NCBI RefSeq assembly: GCF_036417355.1
Contig: NZ_CP143889.1
Coordinates: 1,054,001 to 1,118,000, forward strand
Origin: Akkermansia sp. RCC_12PD
GTDB lineage: Bacteria; Verrucomicrobiota; Verrucomicrobiia; Verrucomicrobiales; Akkermansiaceae
Direction of reading: 5' to 3'
DNA: 64,000 nt
This document shows positions 16,120-24,474 of the stretch, one piece after another. Both the position numbers and the translations under genes were made by a program. The notes below the pieces were generated by a model. The model worked only from the letters and a program-made list of their open reading frames with translations. It had not been told where the DNA came from and made no database searches. The number at the start of each line of letters is the position of its first letter. The first letter of the stretch is position 1.

Positions 16120-17965
16120 GGAATGATTCAATTCTCCTTCCTGATGCTCCTGTACTCCCGGAGCATCCCCGGAGAGTACAGGAATTTGGTATCCCTATCC
16201 ATCCCTCCCGTCCGTTCCAGAAACTCCACCAGCTCCCGGTCCGTTTTGTAGCCGCAGTCCCTCAATTTTTCCAGAACGCGCGTTCTGCTTCCGGGATGGA
16301 GTTCCAGAACGATATTCAAAAGCGCACCCTCCCTGTGTTTAATATACCAGCGGAAGGACTCGCGGAGACGCACCAGGCCGTCTACGTTCCACTCGTAAAC
16401 GATCCGGTTACGGCGTCTTTCCTCAGGCGCCTCCACGACAAGCTTGTGTTCTTCTTCATAGCGCCAGTAGGGCAAGGTGTCGACCGGACGCACGGGATGG
16501 AACTTTCCATGCGCCTTTTCCAGGCCCGCGATGTAGCGGTAGACGGCGGCTCCCCGGAGCATCATCCGTTTGATATATTCGAACTCCGCTTCCAGGCAAA
16601 ACCTCGCGAGCTCCTTCCCTTGCTTGAGCTTCTTGTTATCCCGTACATATCTTTTAATTTTGGAAAGATTTCCATATGCCTTAAATTTGGCAGTCAGGTC
16701 AGCCCCATTGATCCAGTTGGAAAAATTGTCGAGCCGGTAGTCCTGATAGGGCGCCTTGACGACCATGTTGTTGATGAACAGAGCGTTTTCCAGGTCGGAG
16801 GGAGACATCCGGCCGTCCTCGTCAAGCAGGTCCCTGTCGATCACGGGCAGGGCCTCCTGGTAGAAGTCGCCCAGCTTTCCCTGGTCCAGCAGGCCTTTCA
16901 GATGCCGGGCCTCTTCGCCCAATTGGTCGGACCGGATGTCCATGAAGGAGGGAAGGTCGTTGTACGCGGCTTCATCCCCCCGGCTTCCGGAGGAAAAGAG
17001 GAGAAAAGCTGAAATACAGAGGAGCGGCATCCTCAAAAAAGCATTCGCGGTCATGGATGATTCAATTCTCCTTCCTGATGCTCCTGTACTCCCGGAGCAT
17101 CCCCGGAGAGTACAGGAACCGGGTATCCTTGTCCATCCCTCCCGTCCGCTCCAGGAACTCCACCAGCTCCCGGTCCGTTTTGTAGCCGCAGTCCCTCAAT
17201 TTTTCCAGAACGCGCGTTCTGTTCCCGGGGTGAAGTTTCAGAACGATATTCAAAAGCAGTCCCTCACTGTTTTTGATATACCAGCGGAAGGACTCGCGGA
17301 GACGCACCAGGCCGTCCACGTTCCATTCGTAAACGATCCGGTTACGGCGTCTTTCCTCCGGGGACTCCACGGCAAGCTTATGTTCTTCTTCATAGCGCCA
17401 GTAGGGCAAGGTGTCGACCGGACGCACGGGATGGAACTTTCCATGCGCCTTTTCCAAGCCCGCGATGTAGCGGTAGACGGCAGCTCCCTGGAGCATCATC
17501 CGCTTGACGTATTCGAACTCCGCTTCCAGGCAGAACCTCGCGAGTTCCTTGCCCTGCTTAAGCCTCTTGTTGTCCTGCACATATTTGTAAATTTTAGAAA
17601 AATTGATACCTGCCTTAAATTTGGCAGTCAGGTCAGCTCCATTGATCCAGTTGGAAAAATTGTCGAGCCGGTAGTCCTGATAGGGCGCCTTGATGACCAT
17701 GTTGTTGATGAACAGGGAGTTTTCCAGGTCGGCGGGAGACATCCGGCCGTCCTCGTCAAGCAAGTCCCTGTCGATCACGGGCAGGGCCTGCTGGTAGAAG
17801 TCGCCCAGCTTTCCCTGGTCCAGCAGGCCTTTCAGATGCCGGGCCTCTTCGCCCAATTGGTCGGACCGGATGTCCATGAAGGAGGGAAGGTCGTTGTACG
17901 CAGCTTCATCCCCCCGGCTTCCGGAGGAAAAGAGGAGGAAGAATGAAATACAGAGGGGCAAATAG
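16094..17965. repeat. direct tandem duplication, about 937-bp unit
   Basis: The segment starting at CCTCAAAAAAGCATTCGCGG recurs at about 16095 and 17031, and the homology continues through both copies to near 17965. Each unit holds one gene copy plus the junction sequence supplying MTANAFLR. The two units differ by small substitutions and by one base just after the start codon (GGAATGATTC against GGATGATTC). Confidence 0.85.
16128..17054 (-). CDS. secreted protein of unknown function, tandem copy A
   Basis: 308 residues, no recognised domain. A signal peptide (LLCISAFLLFSSGSRG) is followed by an acidic/basic mixed helical-looking protein. It is close to 90% identical, by eye, to the neighbour at 17062-17973 and differs mainly at the extreme N-terminus: here MTANAFLRMPLL, a start shared with the next gene downstream, instead of MKHYLPL. 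The duplication therefore gave this copy a new start codon and leader from the repeat junction. Stretches kept in both copies include LPSFMDIRSDQLGEEARHLK and RPVDTLPYWRYEEEHKL. Confidence 0.75.
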   Translation of the reverse strand: MTANAFLRMPLLCISAFLLFSSGSRGDEAAYNDLPSFMDIRSDQLGEEARHLKGLLDQGKLGDFYQEALPVIDRDLLDEDGRMSPSDLENALFINNMVVKAPYQDYRLDNFSNWINGADLTAKFKAYGNLSKIKRYVRDNKKLKQGKELARFCLEAEFEYIKRMMLRGAAVYRYIAGLEKAHGKFHPVRPVDTLPYWRYEEEHKLVVEAPEERRRNRIVYEWNVDGLVRLRESFRWYIKHREGALLNIVLELHPGSRTRVLEKLRDCGYKTDRELVEFLERTGGMDRDTKFLYSPGMLREYRSIRKEN

Positions 17966-17973
17966 TGTTTCAT
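17062..17973 (-). CDS. secreted protein of unknown function, tandem copy B
   Basis: 303 residues with signal peptide (LPLCISFFLLFSSGSRG), a near duplicate of the following gene in the operon. Differences from copy A are scattered substitutions, for example GINFSKIYKYVQDNKRL where A has GNLSKIKRYVRDNKKL, so the pair is recent but not identical. It starts 8 bases after the end of the gene upstream and is surely co-transcribed. No catalytic motif was recognised, so no function is proposed. Confidence 0.75.
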   Translation of the reverse strand: MKHYLPLCISFFLLFSSGSRGDEAAYNDLPSFMDIRSDQLGEEARHLKGLLDQGKLGDFYQQALPVIDRDLLDEDGRMSPADLENSLFINNMVIKAPYQDYRLDNFSNWINGADLTAKFKAGINFSKIYKYVQDNKRLKQGKELARFCLEAEFEYVKRMMLQGAAVYRYIAGLEKAHGKFHPVRPVDTLPYWRYEEEHKLAVESPEERRRNRIVYEWNVDGLVRLRESFRWYIKNSEGLLLNIVLKLHPGNRTRVLEKLRDCGYKTDRELVEFLERTGGMDKDTRFLYSPGMLREYRSIRKEN

Positions 17974-17981
17974 AAAGGAAG

Positions 17982-18932
17982 TTAGTTGCTTGTTGCGGTG
18001 ACGATGCCCGGATCTTTTTTATTCAATCCCTTGAACTTCTGGATCTGGTAATGAACCGTTCCCGTCACAGGATCACGCCTGATGGTGAAAATCTGATCCG
18101 TGTTAAAATCCCAGAGAATTCTTTCTTTCGTGTACTTGTCTTCTTTTACTTCACCCGTGCATCCGAATATTTGCCAGCGGCACTTCCACGTCCAGCTGAT
18201 GGAACCCGTGAACGCGTCAATGTCCTCCGGGCGATACAGGCAATTGGTGCTGTCATAAATTTCATTGGTTACGGAAACCCGGGCGGGGTTCGCTGAAACC
18301 TTGTGCTCGCTGACCAGGGGATGATCCGGAAGAGGTTCGGGATCATAACCGGCATGCTGCTCCAGGGAGTAGAGATTGGTGAAGCTGACATTCAAGGGAA
18401 AGATGCGCAGGATTCTGAGAGCGCTCAGCCCTGTGGTGCATTTAATTTTAGCCGCTTCATCCAGCGCTTTCTGGAAAGGGCTCTCCGCCCCCGCGTAGGT
18501 CAGGCCCTTGGGAGGGATGAGGGTGAATTCGATCTCCTGCTCCACTCCGTCCACTTCCGCCTTCACCTTGATCTTTTGCTGCTCTTTGGCCAGGGTATTG
18601 ATGTTGACGGTTATTTGATCTGACCGAAACTCATTTTTTTCAAGCTTGAAATACTCCTCCCCTTCAACGGCGGTCCAGCTGCACCGGGTTCCTTCGGGAA
18701 GTTTTTTGCCGTCCAGGGTGGCGGTCAGGGTGATGTATTCCCGGAGGGTGACGGTCGTTCTTTCCCTGTTGCTTTTGTCAATCTCCTCCTGGGGAGGGTT
18801 GAGATCGGGGTATTTGAAGTACACTTCCGCCGCGCAAAACTGGGTTTCATGTTTTATTTCAACGCCCTTGGACGCCAGGCTATTGAACGTCAGGGTGCAG
18901 CTGATCAATAACAGGCAAAGGAATGTTTTCAT
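17982..18932 (-). CDS. secreted protein of unknown function, first gene of operon
   Basis: About 316 residues with signal peptide (FLCLLLISCTLTFNSLA) from the ATG at 18932; an in-frame ATG 42 bases upstream would precede the signal with a non-typical stretch. The middle (residues about 60-150) alternates beta-type segments such as YITLTATLDGKKLPEGTRCSW and VKAEVDGVEQEIEFTL, resembling an Ig-like or bacterial adhesin-type fold, but no family is claimed. The C-terminal half has several cysteines. It heads the operon that continues with copies B and A and the transglutaminase-like gene. A good promoter lies upstream. Confidence 0.7.
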   Translation of the reverse strand: MKTFLCLLLISCTLTFNSLASKGVEIKHETQFCAAEVYFKYPDLNPPQEEIDKSNRERTTVTLREYITLTATLDGKKLPEGTRCSWTAVEGEEYFKLEKNEFRSDQITVNINTLAKEQQKIKVKAEVDGVEQEIEFTLIPPKGLTYAGAESPFQKALDEAAKIKCTTGLSALRILRIFPLNVSFTNLYSLEQHAGYDPEPLPDHPLVSEHKVSANPARVSVTNEIYDSTNCLYRPEDIDAFTGSISWTWKCRWQIFGCTGEVKEDKYTKERILWDFNTDQIFTIRRDPVTGTVHYQIQKFKGLNKKDPGIVTATSN

Positions 18933-18957
18933 GGGAAACTTCAGGTAAACTGTTTTT

Positions 18958-18985
18958 AAATTACGCAGAATCAAAAATTTGTCAA
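18958..18985 (-). promoter_or_regulatory. promoter of the secreted-protein operon
   Basis: On the minus strand a perfect TTGACA (18985-18980), 16 bases, then TAATTT (18963-18958), in an AT-rich stretch. The leader would be about 20 bases to the ATG at 18932. Confidence 0.6.
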
Positions 18986-19169
18986 TATATTATTCATTTA
19001 AAACATAAAATCAAGGGTTGCGGACAAAGCCCGTGAAAACGGGATATGCGGCAGCATGCCAAAAGCCGCAGATGAACGCAGAATGCACCGCCCGCGCCTT
19101 GAAGCGGCACAAAAACCGCCTTATGATGGCGCTCATGGGAATGGAAGACTCCCTTCCCGGCATTTCAAG

Positions 19170-21425
19170 ATGAATACTCCCCTCAAAGACCGCCTGCTCC
19201 GTCACATGAAAGACGGGCATTATGAACCGCAGAGCAAGTCAGAGCTGGCCCGTGCCCTGAATGTGGATTCCCGCCAGCGCCTGGACCTTCGGAATCTGGT
19301 GGACCAGTTGGAGGAAGAGGGCATGCTTGTACGCCTGCAAAAGGGCAAATATGCCCTGAAAAGGGAGCGGCGCGATTTGGTACAGGGCAAAATCCGTATC
19401 CTGCGTTCCGGTAAAATTCTTTTTCTCCCCCAAAAGGGGGATTCCGCAGCGGCGGCCATGGGCTGGGATCTGGATTCCATTCCGGAGCTGGAACTCAAAC
19501 CCGAACGGTTGAATACCGCCCTGGATGGAGACCAGGTGGCCATGCGCGTGGAACGCAAGGCAGCCAAAGGCAGGCGCAACGACCGCAGAAGCGGTTCTTC
19601 CGCGTCAGACGCAAATTGGAAAGCGCGCGTGGAGGAAGTGACGAAACGCGCCCGATCCCGCTGGCTGGGCGTTTTCCGCACCGGAAAGAACAAATTCGGG
19701 CGCGTCCTGGGAGACGGTTCGGGGTCTCCGGCATACATCGAGTTGACGGAAGCCCCCGCCATGGAAGTACTGCCGGGGCAGCTTGTCTCCGTGGAGCCGG
19801 TCACCTACGGCGGCGACAAGAAATCACCGCGCGGGAAAATCGTGGAAGTGCTCGGTTATGCGGACGAACCCCATGTGGATATGGAAGCTGTCATCAGAAA
19901 ATACGACCTGCCCGTGGAATTCCCCGCCGAAGCGCTTCAGGAAGCGGACGCGCTGCCCGCAGAGCCCTCCGCCAGGGAACTGGCCAGGCGGGAAGACTGG
20001 ACGGACCGGACCGTCATCACCATTGACCCGGCAAGCGCCAAGGATTTTGACGACGCCATTTCCATCAGGACCACGCCGGAAGGGTGGGTGCTGGCCGTCC
20101 ACATTGCGGACGTCTCCCACTTTGTTCAGCCAGGCGGCGCTCTGGACCGGGAAGCGCGCAAACGGGGCAATTCCACCTACCTTCCGGACCGCGTGCTGCC
20201 CATGCTTCCCCCGCGCCTTTCCGACGATTTGTGCAGCCTGAGGCCGGGCGTTGTGAGGCTGACAAAGGCCTGTGAGATGAAATTCAACAAAAAGGGGAAA
20301 ATGCTCCACGCCCGCTTTGCGGACGCCTATATCCGCAGCAGCGCCCGGCTTACCTACCAGGAAGCGTTCGCCATGATGAACGGCCGCGACAAGGCGGGAA
20401 TTCCCGCGCTGGTCAAGGAGGCATGGAAGCTGGCCTCCATCCTGCGCCGCAACCGTTATGCGAAAGGAGCGCTGGACCTGGACTTCCCGGAAGTGCGCGC
20501 CGTCATGGACAAGGACGGCCGCGTGACGGACATCGTCACGGAGGAATACGACGAAAGCCACCAGTTGATTGAAGAATGCATGCTGGCAGCCAATGAAGCC
20601 GTGGCCCTGACCCTGAAAAACCGCAACCGCCCCACGATTTACCGCGTTCATGAGGAACCTGATGCCGCCAAACTGTTCGAATTCGGCCAGCTTTGCAGGC
20701 TGTACGGCCATCCCGTTCATGACATCGGCCAGCGCCAGTACCTGAATGAACTGATGCAGTCCATCAAGGGCTCCCCGGACGAACAGCTTCTCAAGCTGGC
20801 CCTGCTGAAAAGCCTGATGCGCGCCAGATACGATACGGAACCCCTGGGGCACTACGGGCTGGCTACCCCCAATTATTGCCACTTCACCAGCCCTATCCGC
20901 CGTTATGCAGACCTGGTGGTGCACCGTTCCCTGGATCCCCTGCTGGCCAACCCGCCGAAAGGGGCAAAAGGCCCCGGCAGCGTAGCGGCTCTGGAGGAAG
21001 CGGCGGAACATATTTCCGAAACGGAACGCGTTTCCGCCAGCGCGGAAAAGGATGCCAACCGCATGAAGCTTTTTGAATGGCTGGAAGGCCAGTGTTTCGC
21101 AGACCATCCGGAAGTGCACGACGCCCTGATTACGGACACGCGCCACTTCGGCATTCTGCTGGAAATTCCGCGCCTCCAGATCAAGGGACTGGTCAAGCCG
21201 GACAAGCTTCCGGGCGGACGATGGGTGTATGAAGCCTTCGCCAACCGCTGGAAAAACGATCAGGGATTCGTCCTGTGCGCAGGCCTGCGCGTGCCCGTAA
21301 TTCCCGTGAAGGTGGACCGGGAACAGCAATGGGCGGACTTTGCCATCGTTCCCAGGGAGAACCAGGAAAGTCCCGGGAAGAAAATTGTGAAGAGGAAAAA
21401 CGGGCGGCACCGTCCCCGGAAATAA
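19170..21425 (+). CDS. rnr: ribonuclease R
   Basis: 3'-5' exoribonuclease of the RNB family that degrades structured RNA. From ATG 19170 it has 751 residues: an N-terminal winged-helix-like region (LLRHMKDGHYEPQSKSELA), cold-shock domains, then the RNB core with the catalytic aspartates in IDPASAKDFDDAI (residues 285-297), HIADVSHFV and a C-terminal S1-like domain (GILLEIPRLQIKGLVKPDKL). The tail is basic (KKIVKRKNGRHRPRK). An upstream extension to 19056 is open but lacks conservation cues. Monocistronic. Confidence 0.95.
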   Translation: MNTPLKDRLLRHMKDGHYEPQSKSELARALNVDSRQRLDLRNLVDQLEEEGMLVRLQKGKYALKRERRDLVQGKIRILRSGKILFLPQKGDSAAAAMGWDLDSIPELELKPERLNTALDGDQVAMRVERKAAKGRRNDRRSGSSASDANWKARVEEVTKRARSRWLGVFRTGKNKFGRVLGDGSGSPAYIELTEAPAMEVLPGQLVSVEPVTYGGDKKSPRGKIVEVLGYADEPHVDMEAVIRKYDLPVEFPAEALQEADALPAEPSARELARREDWTDRTVITIDPASAKDFDDAISIRTTPEGWVLAVHIADVSHFVQPGGALDREARKRGNSTYLPDRVLPMLPPRLSDDLCSLRPGVVRLTKACEMKFNKKGKMLHARFADAYIRSSARLTYQEAFAMMNGRDKAGIPALVKEAWKLASILRRNRYAKGALDLDFPEVRAVMDKDGRVTDIVTEEYDESHQLIEECMLAANEAVALTLKNRNRPTIYRVHEEPDAAKLFEFGQLCRLYGHPVHDIGQRQYLNELMQSIKGSPDEQLLKLALLKSLMRARYDTEPLGHYGLATPNYCHFTSPIRRYADLVVHRSLDPLLANPPKGAKGPGSVAALEEAAEHISETERVSASAEKDANRMKLFEWLEGQCFADHPEVHDALITDTRHFGILLEIPRLQIKGLVKPDKLPGGRWVYEAFANRWKNDQGFVLCAGLRVPVIPVKVDREQQWADFAIVPRENQESPGKKIVKRKNGRHRPRK

Positions 21426-21485
21426 CCGGGAAGTTCCGCGGCCGGAACCTTCCGGCTCCATCTGCCGCGATTCTTCAGAATTAAC

Positions 21486-21515
21486 TTGAAACAGCAGAGT
21501 TATTTTGGGTATAAG
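21486..21515 (+). promoter_or_regulatory. candidate promoter of an orphan transcript
   Basis: TTGAAA (21486-21491), 18 bases, TATAAG (21510-21515), about 60 bases after the RNase R stop and followed by no sizeable reading frame before the terminator at 21604. Confidence 0.5.
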
Positions 21516-21521
21516 GCGATT

Positions 21522-21637
21522 GCTGTTTACTAACTACCGACCCCACGCCTATGAAATCAGGATGTTGAATCTGTAAGCACGCACCATATGAATGCTGAAT
21601 GCCAAGGCCCGCTCTTGGGTCAGGAGCGGGCCTTTTT
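21522..21637 (+). ncRNA. candidate small RNA, about 115 bases
   Basis: The stretch lies between a promoter-like site (21486-21515) and a strong intrinsic terminator (21604-21637) in the gap between RNase R and the cupin gene. It has no reading frame of normal size; the only ATG-initiated frames are 5 codons (MKSGC) and one running through the terminator. It does not match SRP, tmRNA or RNase P landmarks that I know. It may instead be only the RNase R 3' end. Confidence 0.35.
21604..21637 (+). terminator. intrinsic terminator
   Basis: AAGGCCCGCTC and GAGCGGGCCTT form an 11-bp stem with a 9-base loop, directly followed by T5 (21633-21637). It ends either the RNase R message or the candidate small RNA. 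Confidence 0.9.
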
Positions 21638-21693
21638 CCAAAAAGCTTCGTCATGAAGGAAACAGGGCAGGGCCTTGAAAGTGTCCAACCTGC

Positions 21694-22032
21694 ATGACGG
21701 AAATGCAGCATATCCCTGAACAGTCGCCTTTTAATTATGCGGATCTGATCGATTACCGCGAGGGGCAGATCACCAGCCTGGCCCTGTTGCGCTCCAAGGG
21801 AGTCAACATAACCATTCTCGCCTTTGACGATGAACAGCTCCTGCCGACCCATCAGACTCCGGGGCCTGCTCTCGTCCAGGTCGTGGACGGTACCGCCTAC
21901 TTCACCATAGGCAATGCGGAAGCAGATTTGTCCCAGGGAGAAGCGCTGATGATCCCGGCCGGAGTTCCCCACTCCGTCATAGCCAGGGAACGCTTCAAAA
22001 TGCTGGTTACTTCCATTCTGCCGCTGGACTGA
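21694..22032 (+). CDS. small cupin-domain protein
   Basis: 112 residues forming a single cupin barrel. The second motif, GEALMIPAGVPHSVIA (about residues 81-96), is typical. In the first motif, LPTHQTPGPALVQVVDGTAYFTIG, the metal-ligand histidine pair is reduced to one His, so metal binding is uncertain. Members of this class act as sugar or small-molecule binders, isomerases or regulators; no substrate can be named. An ATG three codons in (21703) is an alternative start. It is convergent with pbpC. Confidence 0.8.
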   Translation: MTEMQHIPEQSPFNYADLIDYREGQITSLALLRSKGVNITILAFDDEQLLPTHQTPGPALVQVVDGTAYFTIGNAEADLSQGEALMIPAGVPHSVIARERFKMLVTSILPLD

Positions 22033-22085
22033 ACGGCATTCCCGTCCGGGGGGACCCGCGCCGGGAACCATTAAACGTGATCAAG

Positions 22086-23393
22086 TCACAATTCCCTGAC
22101 GGAAAAGGTTGAACTTTGTTCCAGATTCAATTCCGGATGCCGCACGGTAATGACGTGCGTACCGGGCGCCAGCACCGCATGGGCTTCATCTCCGTATTGC
22201 ACGATTTCCAGCGTGGGACATGACCAGAGAGCTCCCATGGGCAGGTTGGACCGCAATTTGAGCATGCGCCCGCCCCCGGGCATTTCCGGGTCCAGGATCA
22301 GGCGGGAGCCGTCCCGGGGAACCAGGACGCGGGGAGGTTCTCCGGACCAGTATTCGGGCAGCAGGCACCAGGCATCCGCCGCCGTGCAGGACGGGCTGGT
22401 GAACCATTCCGTATAACGGCTGTCCAGATAAGCCCTTCCCCGCGCATCGTAATCTCCGGGGGAAGCTTCTCCCGGCATGTTCGCCGGGGATGCCCACTCT
22501 TCCCGCACATAGGCGGCAGGTATTTGCATGGCCCCGGTGCGCTTTCCGGTGCGGGAATCAATGCGGATGCGCACCAAGTCCGCACCGGGCTGCGGAAAGG
22601 TCGCTTTCCTGTTCCGGTGCGCCAGTTTCATCACTCCGGCAAAAATGGGCCCCGCGCCCGTCATGCCCCCTACCTGCCTCATGGGGGAAGCGTCAAAATT
22701 GCCCACCCAGACGCCAACCGTAATTTCACGGGTAAAGCCCACGCACCAGTTGTCGCGGAAATCGGAAGAAGTGCCCGTCTTGCACGCGTAACGGAAGGGA
22801 AGATTCATCATTTCATGATCGCCGAACGTAGCCCGGCGCGCTTCCCGGTCCGCCAGAATGTCCGCTACCAGAAAGCACGAAGCCGCGGGCAATACCGGCC
22901 GCTCCGGAAAAGATTCTGCCACCGGAGCCTTCTCCAGATTCAAAGTGACGGCCTTTCCTTCGCGGGCCAGGCAGGCGTATGCGGCCGTCAGGTCCCTCAG
23001 AGTCACTTCCGCATTTCCGATAGCCAGCCCCAGGCCGTAATGCAGGGCATTCCCGTCAATGCCCTGCATGCCCAGTTCCTTCAACAATTTCAACAGGCGG
23101 GACGGGCCGCCGAACGAGCCCAGAGCCCGCATGGCGGGAATGTTCTGGGAGCATGCCAGCGCCTTTCTGATGGAAATGGGTCCCATGTAGGTCTTGTTGT
23201 AATTCTGCGGCGCTTCCAGGCCGTGCGCACTCCTGTACGTGGTCGGGACATCCGGCAGAACGGTTCCCGGATACGCCCCCAGGGTGAATGCCTGAGCATA
23301 CACGAACGGTTTCAGGGCGGACCCGGGGGAGCGCGGCATGGATGTTCCATCCAGAAGCCCCCCCCTGCGGATGCTTTCTGTTCGCGGAACCAA
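22086..23393 (-). CDS. pbpC: penicillin-binding protein 1C, transpeptidase part (split gene)
   Basis: C-terminal portion of a class A penicillin-binding protein, out of frame with the transglycosylase portion. It carries the complete transpeptidase: SPGSALKPF (the S-x-x-K active site), CSQNIPA (SxN), and CKTGTSSDFRDNW (KTG), then a C-terminal BiPBP-type domain (from about residue 340) ending NLEQSSTFSVREL. Its first real residues follow the G8 tract (23358-23365). With seven G the two frames join as QGGLLDGTSMPRSPGS. The first 16 residues of this open frame (MVPRTES...) are out-of-frame sequence, so independent expression is doubtful. Confidence 0.88.
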   Translation of the reverse strand: MVPRTESIRRGGLLDGTSMPRSPGSALKPFVYAQAFTLGAYPGTVLPDVPTTYRSAHGLEAPQNYNKTYMGPISIRKALACSQNIPAMRALGSFGGPSRLLKLLKELGMQGIDGNALHYGLGLAIGNAEVTLRDLTAAYACLAREGKAVTLNLEKAPVAESFPERPVLPAASCFLVADILADREARRATFGDHEMMNLPFRYACKTGTSSDFRDNWCVGFTREITVGVWVGNFDASPMRQVGGMTGAGPIFAGVMKLAHRNRKATFPQPGADLVRIRIDSRTGKRTGAMQIPAAYVREEWASPANMPGEASPGDYDARGRAYLDSRYTEWFTSPSCTAADAWCLLPEYWSGEPPRVLVPRDGSRLILDPEMPGGGRMLKLRSNLPMGALWSCPTLEIVQYGDEAHAVLAPGTHVITVRHPELNLEQSSTFSVREL

Positions 23394-24381
23394 CCAGGCA
23401 GAGAATGTCTCCCGTAGCGTTTTCCACCACCACCACGGCAGCCTGGGTCACATGGTGGTCCTCAAGATTCGCCAGTTCCCTCCCTACGATTTCCTGAACT
23501 CCGCGCTGCAAGTCGGAATCCAGCGTGGTATGAACTTCCCCGGTCCGGAAGGCACGGAGAAAGGAGGCCGTCACGTGGGGAGCCAGCGCCTGACGGCGCT
23601 TTTCCGTTCCGGAACTGAACAGGGGTTCCTGCAAGGCGCGGTCCAGCATCTCTCCGGGAAACATGCCTTCCTCCTTCATTCTGCGGAGAACGCGGTTCCG
23701 GCGTTCCAGGGCCCGGTCCGGGTAGTTGAGGGGATTCAGACGCGACGGCCCCTGGGGCAGGCCCGCCAGCAGGGCACATTCCGCCAGGGAAAGATGGTCC
23801 ATGTTCCTTCCAAAGTAAAAACGGGCCGCAGCCGCAGGCCCGCGACGCAAATTGCCGTAATCCAGACGATTGAAGTAGGCCTCCAGAATCTCCTCTTTGC
23901 TCATGGTCATTTCCAGACGCCGGGCTTGAAAAAATTCCCTCATTTTTGAGGCCAGATTTCTTTTGCCTGGACGATTGGCATTTTTGGCAAGCTGCTGGGT
24001 GATGGTGGATGCGCCGGACACGATTTCCCCGCCCGCGGCATTTGTCACGACGGCGCGGCCCAATGCCAGAAAATCCGCCCCTCCGTGGCTGTAAAACCGC
24101 TTGTCTTCCGCAGCCAACGTGGCTTTGACCAGCATTTCCGGCACGGCACGCAGCGGGACAGGTTCACAATGGTAATAATCCCGTCCCGGCAGGGTGGCGA
24201 TTCTGCCTCCGTCCCTGTCCAACACGACGGCTCCCGGCTTTTCCGGATGCACCAGGCCTTCCGGTCCGGGAAAGAACCACGGAAGCGCATACCAGATAAA
24301 CAGCCATGCAACGGCAAGTCCAGCCACCGTGCAAAGCAGTTTTTTTCTTTTCAAAAGCCTTCTTGCAATCAGAGTCTTCAT
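23056..24381 (-). CDS. pbpC: penicillin-binding protein 1C, transglycosylase part (split gene)
   Basis: N-terminal part of PBP1C: a short cytosolic basic segment, one membrane anchor (LLCTVAGLAVAWLFIWYAL), then a GT51 glycosyltransferase with EDKRFYSHGGADFLALGRA, GASTITQQLAKN and LEMTMSKEEILEAYFNRLDYGN. The frame is genuine up to LVGSANRKHPQGG and then, after the G8 tract at 23358-23365, continues as unrelated sequence to 23056. Intact, the protein would be about 765 residues, like E. coli PbpC (about 770). The start at 24381 (MKTLIARR) is preferred; 24420 is also open. It follows the alpha-2-macroglobulin gene by about 90 bases, the same pairing as yfhM-pbpC in enterobacteria. Confidence 0.88.
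   Translation of the reverse strand: MKTLIARRLLKRKKLLCTVAGLAVAWLFIWYALPWFFPGPEGLVHPEKPGAVVLDRDGGRIATLPGRDYYHCEPVPLRAVPEMLVKATLAAEDKRFYSHGGADFLALGRAVVTNAAGGEIVSGASTITQQLAKNANRPGKRNLASKMREFFQARRLEMTMSKEEILEAYFNRLDYGNLRRGPAAAARFYFGRNMDHLSLAECALLAGLPQGPSRLNPLNYPDRALERRNRVLRRMKEEGMFPGEMLDRALQEPLFSSGTEKRRQALAPHVTASFLRAFRTGEVHTTLDSDLQRGVQEIVGRELANLEDHHVTQAAVVVVENATGDILCLVGSANRKHPQGGASGWNIHAALPRVRPETVRVCSGIHPGGVSGNRSAGCPDHVQECARPGSAAELQQDLHGTHFHQKGAGMLPEHSRHAGSGLVRRPVPPVEIVEGTGHAGH
23358..23365 (-). repeat. G8 homopolymer at the pbpC frame break
   Basis: Eight C on the plus strand, G8 in the coding strand, lies exactly where the transglycosylase frame stops making sense and the transpeptidase frame begins. 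G7 would give one continuous protein. Such tracts are classic slippage sites and also classic places for sequencing error. Confidence 0.9.
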
Positions 24382-24474
24382 GGCCCTTTTCACGGCAGAG
24401 GGGTGCCGCGATGACGGCACCCTTCCGGGTTATTAAGAAAAAACGGGCACAGGCGCTTATTCCCTCAGCGATGT

